Positions 37,845 through 48,203 of a DNA stretch of 64,000 nt are shown in pieces. The notes below the pieces were generated by a model, which worked only from the letters and a program-made list of their open reading frames with translations, searched no databases and had not been told where the DNA came from. The first letter of the stretch is position 1. Every line of letters starts with the position of its first letter. Both the position numbers and the translations under genes were made by a program. The stretch comes from Sphaerisporangium rubeum (GTDB lineage Bacteria > Actinomycetota > Actinomycetes > Streptosporangiales > Streptosporangiaceae): assembly GCF_014207705.1 (NCBI RefSeq), contig NZ_JACHIU010000001.1:6316501-6380500 (forward strand). Direction: 5' to 3'.

Positions 37845-38966
37845 GTGAACGTACGCCTGTCTGCTTGCGGCGCGCTCATGTGGGACGCCGGCAAGCTGGT
37901 CTGGGACGACTATCTCGGCCATCGGCAGTTCGCTCTGGCCGAGGGGGTCGAGCGGGTGTTGCGGTGGTTCACCGTGTTCCGTGAGCTGGACTCCGTGCGT
38001 GAGATGTCGGACGACCCGGACGAGGCCGCCGGCTGGCACAAGATCGCTACGGTGCTGGCGGAGAACGACATCCTGATCGCCGAGGACGGGCCGCGTCATC
38101 GGCGTGAGCAGGCGGTCGAGCAGGCCTGGCGACCGTGGGGGCCGCTGGCGCGCGCGTACCACTTCTCCACCCGGTCCGACGCCGGGACCGCCATGCGTAC
38201 GGCCGAGCAGGACAACGAGGAACTCGAGGCCAAGGTTGTCACCGATCCGCCGCCGCCGGCGTTCTGGTCACTGCCAGGCACCACCCGGGTCGCGTTACCC
38301 GACGCCGACCCTGGTGTGTGGCGGCATCGGGACCTGATCGACGTGCTGCACCGGCGCCGTACCCGGCGGTACTTCGGCACCGCCGCGTTACCGCTGGAGA
38401 CGGTCGCGGCGCTGCTCAAGACGGCGGCCGGTCCCCTGCGGCGGGTCGACGGGCCGCTGACCCAGGAAGGGGTCACGCTCGACCCCGGCGGGGTGCTGAC
38501 CGACTCCTGGCAGAGGGTGTTCAAGACCAGTCCGTCGGGTGGCGCGCGCCATCCCACCGAGATCTACCTCTACGCACGTAACGTGGAAGGTCTGGCACCG
38601 GGGGCCTACCATTACGCCGCCGCCGGCCACACGCTGGAATTCCTCGGCCGCCGGCTGGACGACGAGCGGCTCGTGGCCGCGGTCGGCGACCAGGACTGGG
38701 TCGGCAGGGCCGGAGCGCTGATCGTCTACACGAGCGTCATCGCACGCAACCAATGGAAGTACAGCTTCCCGCGGGTCTACCGGAGCCTGATGATGGACGT
38801 CGGCCACCTCAGCCAGACCGTCTACCTGCTGGCCACCGCGGCGGGGCTGCACATCACGTTCACCGCGGCCCTGCGTGACCAGATCCTTGAGGAGCTTCTC
38901 GGCTGCGACCCCGCCGTCCAGCTCGTCCTCGGTACCTCGGTCATCGGCACGCCGTCCACCGGGTGA
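37845..38966 (+). CDS. SagB-type FMN-dependent dehydrogenase
   Basis: A 373-residue nitroreductase-superfamily enzyme of the SagB/ThcOx type. An N-terminal region (about 1-155) precedes the flavin domain, which starts at RHRDLIDVLHRRRTRRYFG. Key features are SPSGGARHPTEIYLYA (FMN and substrate loop), GAYHY, and WKYSFPRVYRSLMMDVGH, which keeps the Lys-Tyr pair used by azoline oxidases. It should be catalytically competent. Known relatives oxidise azolines made by YcaO cyclodehydratases, but the local precursor has no Cys and no YcaO is encoded in the window, so the reaction here may differ. GTG 37845 has GAGG 5 nt upstream. Confidence 0.88.
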   Translation: MNVRLSACGALMWDAGKLVWDDYLGHRQFALAEGVERVLRWFTVFRELDSVREMSDDPDEAAGWHKIATVLAENDILIAEDGPRHRREQAVEQAWRPWGPLARAYHFSTRSDAGTAMRTAEQDNEELEAKVVTDPPPPAFWSLPGTTRVALPDADPGVWRHRDLIDVLHRRRTRRYFGTAALPLETVAALLKTAAGPLRRVDGPLTQEGVTLDPGGVLTDSWQRVFKTSPSGGARHPTEIYLYARNVEGLAPGAYHYAAAGHTLEFLGRRLDDERLVAAVGDQDWVGRAGALIVYTSVIARNQWKYSFPRVYRSLMMDVGHLSQTVYLLATAAGLHITFTAALRDQILEELLGCDPAVQLVLGTSVIGTPSTG

Positions 38967-38971
38967 CGCGA

Positions 38972-39004
38972 ACGTCCCCGGCGCGCGGGTCGCGCCGGGG
39001 ACGT
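38972..39004. terminator. Bidirectional terminator between convergent SagB and xylanase genes
   Basis: A perfect 14-bp stem (ACGTCCCCGGCGCG / CGCGCCGGGGACGT) with a 5-nt loop immediately follows both stop codons. Confidence 0.85.
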
Positions 39005-39016
39005 CGTCGTGCGGGG

Positions 39017-41190
<2,174 letters not shown>

Positions 41191-42525
41191 ATGTTGAAGC
41201 ATAGGTCCGTCCTCGGTGCCGTGGCGCTGGCCGCGGTCGCCGTGCTGGCCACGAGCCAGGCGGCATTGAGCAGCGGTAGCGCCGCCACGACCGGGACCGC
41301 GAAGGCCGCCTCGGCCGCCGCGCTCGCCGGAACCGCGGGTTGTGGCAAGAATCCGACGCTGACCAGCGGCGTACGGAACATCACCACCAGCGGCAAGAAT
41401 CGTCAGTACATCCTGCGGATCCCCGCGAACTACAACAACAACAATCCGTACCGCCTGATCATCGGCCTGCACTGGCTGAACGGCAACATGAACGACGTCG
41501 ACTCAGGTGGCAGCAGCGGGGCCGTCTGGTCCTATTACGGTCAGCGGCAGTTGTCGAACAACTCCACGATCTTCATCTCGCCGCAGGGCTTCAACAACGG
41601 GTGGGCCAACAACGGCGGTGAGGACGTCGTCTTCATGGACGACATCCTGCGCCAGGTCGAGGCCGACCTTTGTGTCGACCCCTCGCTGCGTTTCGCCATG
41701 GGCTTCAGCTACGGCGGCGGCATGAGCTTCTCGCTCGCCTGCAGCCGCGCCAATGTGTTCCGCGCGGTCGCGGTGTTCTCCGGCGCGCAGCTCAGCGGAT
41801 GCAGCGGCGGCAACGACCCGATCGCTTACATGGGGCTCCACGGAATCTCCGACAACGTCCTGAACATCTCGCAGGGACGTTCGCTGCGCGACAGATTCGT
41901 GCGGAACAACGGCTGCACCGCGCAGAACCCGCGTGAGCCCTCCGCCGGCAGCCGCACGCACATCACCACCGAGTACTCCGGCTGCCGCGCCGGCTACCCG
42001 GTCGTCTGGGCCGCGTTCGACGGCGGCCACGGACCCGCTCCGGTCGACGGCAGCGGCGGCGACAACGGCGCGCAGACCTGGACCAAGAACGAGGTCTATC
42101 GGTTCATCTCCCAGTTCCAGAGCACCTCGAACCCGAACCCCACGCCTACCCCCACCCCAACGGTGACCCCCACCGTCACCCCGACCCCGACGCCGACCCC
42201 GACGCCGACGGTCACCCCGACGCCGGTCCCCGGTGGCTGCTCGGCGACCATGGAGACGACGAACTCCTGGCCGGGTGGCTTCCAGTCCACCGTCACCGTC
42301 CGCGCCGGCACCAGCGCCATCAGCCGCTGGACCGTGTCCTGGACCTGGCCCGGTGGCCAGAGCATCAGCAGCCTGTGGAACGGCGTCCGCTCGGGCTCCG
42401 GGTCGAACGTGACCGTCCGTAACGAGGCCTACAACGGCTCGGTGGCGGCCAACGGCAGCACCACGTTCGGCTTCACCGCGACCGGCAGCGCGGCCACACC
42501 CACCCTTTCCTGCAGCATCGCCTGA
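41191..42525 (+). CDS. Secreted CE1-like (feruloyl/acetylxylan) esterase with CBM2
   Basis: A 444-residue secreted esterase. A signal peptide (1 to about 31) is followed by an alpha/beta-hydrolase domain of the LpqC/PHB-depolymerase/CE1 type (about 50-310) with nucleophile motif GFSYGGG and a late FDGGHGPAP histidine. A Pro-Thr linker of about 35 residues and a CBM2 cellulose/xylan-binding domain (about 346-444, CSATMETTNSWPGGFQS) follow. ATG 41191 has AAAGGGAA upstream. Paired functionally with the adjacent xylanase in xylan deconstruction. Confidence 0.88.
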   Translation: MLKHRSVLGAVALAAVAVLATSQAALSSGSAATTGTAKAASAAALAGTAGCGKNPTLTSGVRNITTSGKNRQYILRIPANYNNNNPYRLIIGLHWLNGNMNDVDSGGSSGAVWSYYGQRQLSNNSTIFISPQGFNNGWANNGGEDVVFMDDILRQVEADLCVDPSLRFAMGFSYGGGMSFSLACSRANVFRAVAVFSGAQLSGCSGGNDPIAYMGLHGISDNVLNISQGRSLRDRFVRNNGCTAQNPREPSAGSRTHITTEYSGCRAGYPVVWAAFDGGHGPAPVDGSGGDNGAQTWTKNEVYRFISQFQSTSNPNPTPTPTPTVTPTVTPTPTPTPTPTVTPTPVPGGCSATMETTNSWPGGFQSTVTVRAGTSAISRWTVSWTWPGGQSISSLWNGVRSGSGSNVTVRNEAYNGSVAANGSTTFGFTATGSAATPTLSCSIA

Positions 42526-42532
42526 CCCTCCG

Positions 42533-42573
42533 GCGGCGGCACCCCTGTCACGAGCGGGGGTGCCGCCGCTTTT
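42533..42573 (+). terminator. Rho-independent terminator of the esterase gene
   Basis: GCGGCGGCACCCC/GGGGTGCCGCCGC makes a 13-bp stem followed by TTTT. The stop codon of the convergent WYL gene lies in its loop. Confidence 0.9.
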
Positions 42574-43525
42574 CCGTGCAGCGGCCGAAGCGCCGTGACA
42601 GCTCCTGGAGGTGGGTGACGAGCTCGGGTGGGGAGGCGACCTCGAAGTCGGCGCCGATGGAGCCGAGGGCCAGCGCGGGCCAGTTGAGGTTGTCGGTGTT
42701 CATGCGCAGGCGGCAGCGGCCGGCGTCCACCTCTTCGACGGTGGCCCAGTTCCCCGTCGTACGGCGGACCTCCGCGACGGAGGCGTGGACGATGACCTCG
42801 ACGGCGTGCACCGGAGCGAAGGCGACGTCGATGCCGCCGCGGACGAAGGCGGCCGCGTCCCCGGCCGGCAGCTCTCGGGGACGGTAACGCTCCTCGGTGG
42901 TGACGGGGTCGGTGAGGCGGTCCAGGCGGAAGCTGCGCCAGTCGTGCCGGGTGAGGTCGTAGGCCACGAGGTACCAGCGGCGGCCGAGCGGCACCAGGCG
43001 GTGCGGCTCGACGTGGCGGTCGGTGCGGTCGCCGGTGCGGGCCTCGTAGGCGAAGCGGACGCGTACCTCGTCGCGGCAGGCCTGAGCGAGGGTGGTGAGC
43101 ACGGCGGCGTCCACCGTGGGGCCGCCGCCGGGGATGGTGGGGACGGTCGCGGCGCGCAGGGCCTCCACGCGGCGCCGCAGCCTCGGCGGCATGACCTGGA
43201 CGACCTTGGCGAGGGCCCGTACGGACGCCTCACCGATGCCGGAGACGGCGCCTTGCGCGGCGAGCCGCAGGCCGATGGCCAGCGCGACGGCCTCGTCGTC
43301 GTCCACCAGGAGCGGCGGCAGCACGGCGCCGGCGGAGAGCTGGTAGCCGCCGTCCACGCCGCGGTTGGCCGTGACGGGGTAGCCGAGCTCACGCAGGCGG
43401 TCCACGTCCCTGCGCAGGGTCCTCGGGGACACCTCCAGGCGTTCGGCCAGCTCGGTACCCGGCCAGTACCGGTAGGTCTGGAGCAGCGACAGGAGCCGGA
43501 GGGTCCGTGAGCTGGTGTTGGCCAT
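42548..43525 (-). CDS. YafY/PafC-like transcriptional regulator (HTH plus WYL)
   Basis: A 325-residue regulator. The N-terminal helix-turn-helix is RLLSLLQTYRYWPGTELAERL ... SPRTLRRDVDRLRELGY split over two helices. The middle WYL domain (about 140-215) includes RRWYLVAYDLTRHDWRSFRLDR, and a WCX-like C-terminal domain follows. WYL regulators sense nucleic acids or small ligands and are common near defence and metabolic genes. The ATG ending at 43525 lacks a clear ribosome site. Two copies of a 20-bp repeat lie just upstream and could be its own operators. Confidence 0.88.
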   Translation of the reverse strand: MANTSSRTLRLLSLLQTYRYWPGTELAERLEVSPRTLRRDVDRLRELGYPVTANRGVDGGYQLSAGAVLPPLLVDDDEAVALAIGLRLAAQGAVSGIGEASVRALAKVVQVMPPRLRRRVEALRAATVPTIPGGGPTVDAAVLTTLAQACRDEVRVRFAYEARTGDRTDRHVEPHRLVPLGRRWYLVAYDLTRHDWRSFRLDRLTDPVTTEERYRPRELPAGDAAAFVRGGIDVAFAPVHAVEVIVHASVAEVRRTTGNWATVEEVDAGRCRLRMNTDNLNWPALALGSIGADFEVASPPELVTHLQELSRRFGRCTEKRRHPRS

Positions 43526-43868
43526 GAGGCCATCATGAGGGCTATTGCGGACGGTTTCTGACCGCTTTTGCCGGCGCCGGGTACGTGCGGACGGTTTATG
43601 ACCGCTGTCGACGACACCGGGGGACGTGCCGGCGGTTCCCGGGTCGCCGACACCGGGGGACAGGCGGACGCGTCCTGACCGTCGTCGACGACACCGCGGT
43701 GTCTCCGGCCGGCGTCCGACGCCACCGGCACGCCTCCGGCCGGCGGTCCTCCCCCTGCACAACTGGTTGTTAACGATGTGTTCCAGGGGACCTGTGCGAC
43801 TTGACCGGTCAGTTGAGGATCCGACAACATGATCCGGCTTTCCCCCCTGCCACTGGAAGGAACTGGCT
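43526..43868. promoter_or_regulatory. Divergent region with two 20-bp repeats between WYL regulator and lyase genes
   Basis: GCGGACGGTTTCTGACCGCT at 43547-43566 and GCGGACGGTTTATGACCGCT at 43587-43606 differ by one base and are exactly 40 bp apart (about four helical turns). Each has a GCGG-N-C / G-N-CCGC dyad. The rest of the stretch is GC-rich with no gene seen. Confidence 0.6.
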
Positions 43869-45536
43869 GTGCCCCGCCGGACCCTTGCGCTCATCGTCGG
43901 TCTCGTCCTCGCGGGGGCCGTCCAGGTCGTGCCTGCCACCGCCGCGGTCCGGCAGACGGCGGAATGCCAGGGGGACTGGCTCCCCGCAACGCCGACGTCC
44001 GAGCAGGTCATGGCGGGTGAGGTGCAGTTCCTCGACCTGCCGCCTGTGAAGATCGGCAAAAGGATCGACTGGAACCGCAGCCCGTACGGCAACCGCTCGT
44101 GGGACATGGTGTTCTCGTCGCTGCGCTGGGTCGGCCGGCTGGTCGCCGACTACGAGACCTCCGGCAAGGAGGCGTATCTCAGCCGCGCCACCGAGCTGAT
44201 CAAGAGCTGGGTGGAGAGCAACCCCAGGCGCGGCTCGCGCGCCAGCCGGTACGCCTGGCAGGAGCACCCCATCGCGCTGCGGGCCCCGGTGCTGGTGTGC
44301 CTGAGCAGGCACGTGAAGGCGTCGTGGCTCACGGCGAGCATGGTGGACCACGGCCGTGAGCTGGCCGACCCCGCCAAGTACGAGAAGGGCCACAACCACG
44401 GCCTCGACCAGGACATCGCGCTGCTGCGGCTCGGCTGTCGCAGCGGCCACAAGGAATGGGCCGACCTGGCGATACGGCGGATGACCGGGACCATCCGGCT
44501 TGATGTGGACAGCCAGGGTGCGTTGCAGGAGCAGGCCCCTCGGTACGGCATCTATGTGTACGAACGGCTCAAGGTCGGCATGGAGTCCATCAAGGACTGC
44601 GGCCGTAAGGTGCCGGCGGACATCGCCAAGCGGTGGGAGAGCCTGGAGAACTACATCACCCACGCGACCCAGCCGAACGGCTTCATGGTGCCGATCGGGG
44701 ACGGCGCCGCCGACGTCCGGCCGGCCGGTTTCGACCACCCGAAGCAGACGGTGAAGGTGTTCAAGGCCGGTTACGTCTTCGGCCGCACCAAGTGGGACGA
44801 CCCCGAGGCGTCGTACTACTCGATCCGGTTCGGCCCCGGCCAGAAGTTCCACGGCCACGAGGACCACCTCGGTGTCACGTACTTCGCGCAGGGCCGCGAC
44901 ATCCTGGTGGAGGCCGGTTTCCACTCCTACGAACGCACCGGTTACCGCTACTGGACCATGTCCCCCGAGGCCCACAACGTCCCCGTGGTCGCCGGCAAAC
45001 CGTTCCGCAACCGCACCCCCACGTCTCTGGTGGCCTCGAACATCAAGCCGGACCGCCAGTCCTACAAGCTGACCGACAAGGCCTACGGCGTCCCGAGGTA
45101 CCGTTCGGTCCTCGTCGACCACGACAACCCCCTGATGGCCGTACTCGACACCGCCCCCGGCGCTCAGGTCCGCGGCTACTGGCACCTCGACCCGGCCCTC
45201 ACCCCGGTCTCCACCGCATCCGGCCGCGTGGTCGTCAAGGACAAGACCGGCTGGAAGGCCACCGTCCTCCAGCTCTCCATGCCGGGCTGCAAGCCGGTGA
45301 CCGGCCAGTCGGTGGTCCGAGCACGCACCAACCCCTACCAGGGCTGGATCTCCCCGTCCTACATGCGCAAGGTCCCCGCCTCCGTCATCGTCTCCCCCGC
45401 CGCCAAGTCCTTGCTCACCCTGACCGTCCCCGGCACCGGCGACGCGGACGTCACCTGCACGGCGTCCCGCGTCACGGTCAAGACCGGCGACACGACCACC
45501 AGCTTCCGCTACTCGGCGTCCGGCACCCTGGCGTAG
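43869..45536 (+). CDS. Secreted heparinase II/III-like polysaccharide lyase
   Basis: A 555-residue secreted enzyme. A signal peptide (LALIVGLVLAGAVQVVPATAA) precedes an (alpha/alpha) toroid with GHNHGLDQDIALL, and a C-terminal beta-sandwich of the heparinase II/III type includes FHGHEDHLGVTYFAQGRD and LVEAGFHSYERTGYRYW. It should eliminate uronic-acid polysaccharides such as alginate or glycosaminoglycan-like polymers; the exact substrate is unknown. GTG 43869 follows GGAAGGAAC. The last 28 bp overlap the convergent NACHT gene. Confidence 0.82.
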   Translation: MPRRTLALIVGLVLAGAVQVVPATAAVRQTAECQGDWLPATPTSEQVMAGEVQFLDLPPVKIGKRIDWNRSPYGNRSWDMVFSSLRWVGRLVADYETSGKEAYLSRATELIKSWVESNPRRGSRASRYAWQEHPIALRAPVLVCLSRHVKASWLTASMVDHGRELADPAKYEKGHNHGLDQDIALLRLGCRSGHKEWADLAIRRMTGTIRLDVDSQGALQEQAPRYGIYVYERLKVGMESIKDCGRKVPADIAKRWESLENYITHATQPNGFMVPIGDGAADVRPAGFDHPKQTVKVFKAGYVFGRTKWDDPEASYYSIRFGPGQKFHGHEDHLGVTYFAQGRDILVEAGFHSYERTGYRYWTMSPEAHNVPVVAGKPFRNRTPTSLVASNIKPDRQSYKLTDKAYGVPRYRSVLVDHDNPLMAVLDTAPGAQVRGYWHLDPALTPVSTASGRVVVKDKTGWKATVLQLSMPGCKPVTGQSVVRARTNPYQGWISPSYMRKVPASVIVSPAAKSLLTLTVPGTGDADVTCTASRVTVKTGDTTTSFRYSASGTLA

Positions 45537-47911
45537 ACACCGGCGACCGTCCGCCGGGCCACGGGTGCGGCGCCCGGGCCGGCGGACAAATGGTCATGCA
45601 GATTGGCGTGCCGGAACTGGTAGAGGGGACCGACAGCCCGCAGCAGACCAAGCCGGTGCGCGTCCTCCATGAAGTCCATCAGCCGCCACGGCAGCTCCCG
45701 CCGCAGCGCCAGCACTCCGGCAGCGATGGTGAAGGTCAGCCATGCGTGGTGCTTTCCGATCGTCAGACCCAGCACCGCGCCGAAAGCCAACCCGATCGCC
45801 ACGAAGACCGCGGTCCCGAGCGTCCGATCCATCCCGGACGTGGTCGCGAGCAAGCCCCAGAAGAAGCCCCCGGACAAGACCGCGACCATCAGCCCGAGGA
45901 TCAGCATCCGGAGCAACGTGAGGGTACGGTCGGCGCGCAGGCTCAGCCGCGGAGTCGTGATCGAGGTGAGCGCCGGCGTCTCCGCCCATTTGACCACTTC
46001 CATCACGGAGCCGGCCGCAAGACCGGCCACCAGCCCTATCAGGATCATGGACGGCGGCTCACCCCCGGTGTCGGTCTTGATACCGAACCACAGACGTACG
46101 GCTTCGAACACCAGTCCGATCCGCAGCCCGTTGAAGAGCCAACGCGCGAGACCACGGCCGATCGTGAGCAGAGCCGCCCCGCGGCGCAGACGCAGATCGG
46201 CATAACCCGGCGCCTCGTACTCCCACCTGCCGGTGGACGCGACCACGACCACCGCTCCGGCCACCAGCCCGAGCACGGTCGCGAGCACCCACCCGGTACT
46301 GCCGGTGACCAAGCCGACCAGCATTCTCACCGCGAGTCCGACCGATACCCCGGCCGCGACCCTCAAGGCCAGCCTGCGGCCGTAGGTTGTCGACCTCGCA
46401 GTCCGGTCCGGCACCATGCCGGAACCCGGTCTCAGTGGCGGTAACACAACCGTGAGAGCGAGCAGCGTTCCCAGCACAAGTCCGACCGCCATGCCGATCA
46501 ACGTGGCGACCCCGACCGCGTACGGCCATCTGCCCGGCCCCAGGCGGGCCACCACCAAGATGCCCACCGCCGACCGGAAACCATGGACGGTACGGGCGAT
46601 GTGCCACCACGCGAGATCCCGAGTGCTGTCCGGGGGGAAGATGCGAGCCAGATTGCTCAGGTAACGGCGAGTCGCGACAGGATCCCATCGACGGCGAGGG
46701 CGGAAGTGATCGGCGGCGTCCACGCTGGGAGGGCGGGTCTGGACAAGCGCTGGGATGAGCTCATCGAACAGGTGGGAGCGCAGAGCGGCATAGTCCTCAC
46801 CGAGTGGGCCGATCAGCGGGGAGGCGTCGGCGCCGGTACTGATGTAGACGGTACGGACCAGCCACAACCCGAGTGGCGTGGACACGATTTTGGCCAGTCC
46901 AGGCGCTCTTCCGGCCGTTACGGCGTCCAGCACGGCCCGCCATGTCGCAGACGGCTTCGCCGGCAGGCAGGACTCAAGGTAGGCGGCCGCGGTGAGCGGG
47001 GTCAGCATCCTGGGGGTGATGACGGCCGCGCCGTGCACCGGCTGGCCCGCCTGAGGGACGGCGGCGGCGAACTCCGTGGTGCGGCTGGTCAGGATCAGTT
47101 GGTCGTCCGCGCCGAGTGAATGGTTCAGCGCTTTGATCACGTCCGCCCGGTGGTTCTGCGGGACCTCGTCCAGTCCGTCCAGGACAGGCAGGATGTATCC
47201 TCGCGCCACGAGCGTTTCCGCCAACGTGCTCTTGTGCCCTCGGGACGCCAGGGCCGGGTAGTCCTGCGCGAGCCGCACCACCAGCCAGTCCTGTAATCGC
47301 GGATACACCGTCGTGTCCCATCCGGAGACCGGCAGCAGCACCGGGACCGGCACCGGTTCTCCGGCGCTGCCGGACATGTCGGTCTCGCGGGAGTCCAGCA
47401 ACTGTGACATGAGCTGCACCGCGAGCGTCGTCTTCCCGGTCCCGGCACCACCCATGATGACCAGCCGGCGACGTCTCAACGCCCGGAAGCGCCGCGCCAC
47501 CCCCTCGATGTCCGCGCTGTTGCCGGCGAAGACGAAATCAGGGTCGTCGCTGATCAGATGGGGCTTGCTCATCACGGCGGTGTTGGAGCTGAGCTGCCAC
47601 ATCACGGGGATCGGCTCGGGGCTGTGCACCGCTCGCACGCGCATCTCGGTGCGCCACTGCTCCCGCACGGCCGCCGCGAAGGTACGTGCCGCGTCCTCCA
47701 CGTCGAGCCCGGACTCCGGGGCACTCCCCCGGCGGTACCAGGACCAGACCACCGGTATCAAGGTGACCGCTGTCAGCGCCACGGCCGTAAAATCTGCCAG
47801 GCTTACCCCAGCGTGCGCATCCAGCCTCCGGGCCACGAAGGCGACGGCGGTCATGAGCCCCGCCACCACCGCCACGGCCCCGAATACCCGGCCCGAGCCC
47901 TTCCCTCTCAC
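45509..47911 (-). CDS. Membrane-associated NACHT-type NTPase
   Basis: An 800-residue protein. Two hydrophobic segments at the N-terminus (about 9-26 and 38-58) are followed by a NACHT P-loop NTPase with Walker A GGAGTGKTT near 153 and Walker B ILPVLDGLDEVP near 245. The C-terminal half carries about eight hydrophobic segments (for example VGVATLIGMAVGLVLGTLLA). STAND NTPases with NACHT domains act as sensors, some in phage defence; the large membrane part suggests a membrane effector or sensor, by inference. The start is GTG (47911) with no clear ribosome site. Its 3' end overlaps the lyase gene tail to tail. Confidence 0.8.
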   Translation of the reverse strand: MRGKGSGRVFGAVAVVAGLMTAVAFVARRLDAHAGVSLADFTAVALTAVTLIPVVWSWYRRGSAPESGLDVEDAARTFAAAVREQWRTEMRVRAVHSPEPIPVMWQLSSNTAVMSKPHLISDDPDFVFAGNSADIEGVARRFRALRRRRLVIMGGAGTGKTTLAVQLMSQLLDSRETDMSGSAGEPVPVPVLLPVSGWDTTVYPRLQDWLVVRLAQDYPALASRGHKSTLAETLVARGYILPVLDGLDEVPQNHRADVIKALNHSLGADDQLILTSRTTEFAAAVPQAGQPVHGAAVITPRMLTPLTAAAYLESCLPAKPSATWRAVLDAVTAGRAPGLAKIVSTPLGLWLVRTVYISTGADASPLIGPLGEDYAALRSHLFDELIPALVQTRPPSVDAADHFRPRRRWDPVATRRYLSNLARIFPPDSTRDLAWWHIARTVHGFRSAVGILVVARLGPGRWPYAVGVATLIGMAVGLVLGTLLALTVVLPPLRPGSGMVPDRTARSTTYGRRLALRVAAGVSVGLAVRMLVGLVTGSTGWVLATVLGLVAGAVVVVASTGRWEYEAPGYADLRLRRGAALLTIGRGLARWLFNGLRIGLVFEAVRLWFGIKTDTGGEPPSMILIGLVAGLAAGSVMEVVKWAETPALTSITTPRLSLRADRTLTLLRMLILGLMVAVLSGGFFWGLLATTSGMDRTLGTAVFVAIGLAFGAVLGLTIGKHHAWLTFTIAAGVLALRRELPWRLMDFMEDAHRLGLLRAVGPLYQFRHANLHDHLSAGPGAAPVARRTVAGVYARVPDAE

Positions 47912-47976
47912 ATGGATATCGTCGACCCCCGCTCGCTGCGAGACACCACCGATGCACTAATTGTGATCATTCTTGA

Positions 47977-48174
47977 TTGGACATCAGGCATCCGGGGACG
48001 CAGCGGAGCCTCCACCTGGTCGTCCACGGCATCGATAAGGCCCTCGCCACATTCATCGAACGCGGCGCCGAGGTCGGTGAGATCTACGACGTCGGCCACG
48101 GCGTCACTTACGCGAACTTCGCCGACCCGGACGGCAACACCTGGACGCTTCAGCACATGCCGTGGCGGATCTGA
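47977..48174 (+). pseudogene. 5'-truncated VOC/glyoxalase-fold gene remnant
   Basis: Sixty-five codons match only the C-terminal half of a vicinal-oxygen-chelate protein (LHLVVHGIDKALATFIERG; YANFADPDGNTWTLQ). A TGA lies immediately before the only possible TTG start, and there is no ribosome site, so the upstream half is gone. It lies at the right edge of the accessory block, suggesting decay or a rearrangement breakpoint. Confidence 0.75.
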
Positions 48175-48203
48175 GCCGCAGATCCGCCGAGGCGGCACGG
48201 TGC

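Noticed and set aside
36102-39016. YcaO cyclodehydratase, radical SAM or ATP-grasp partner for the peptide locus
   Set aside because: No such domain found among the genes in the window; the only modifying enzyme seen is the SagB-type dehydrogenase.
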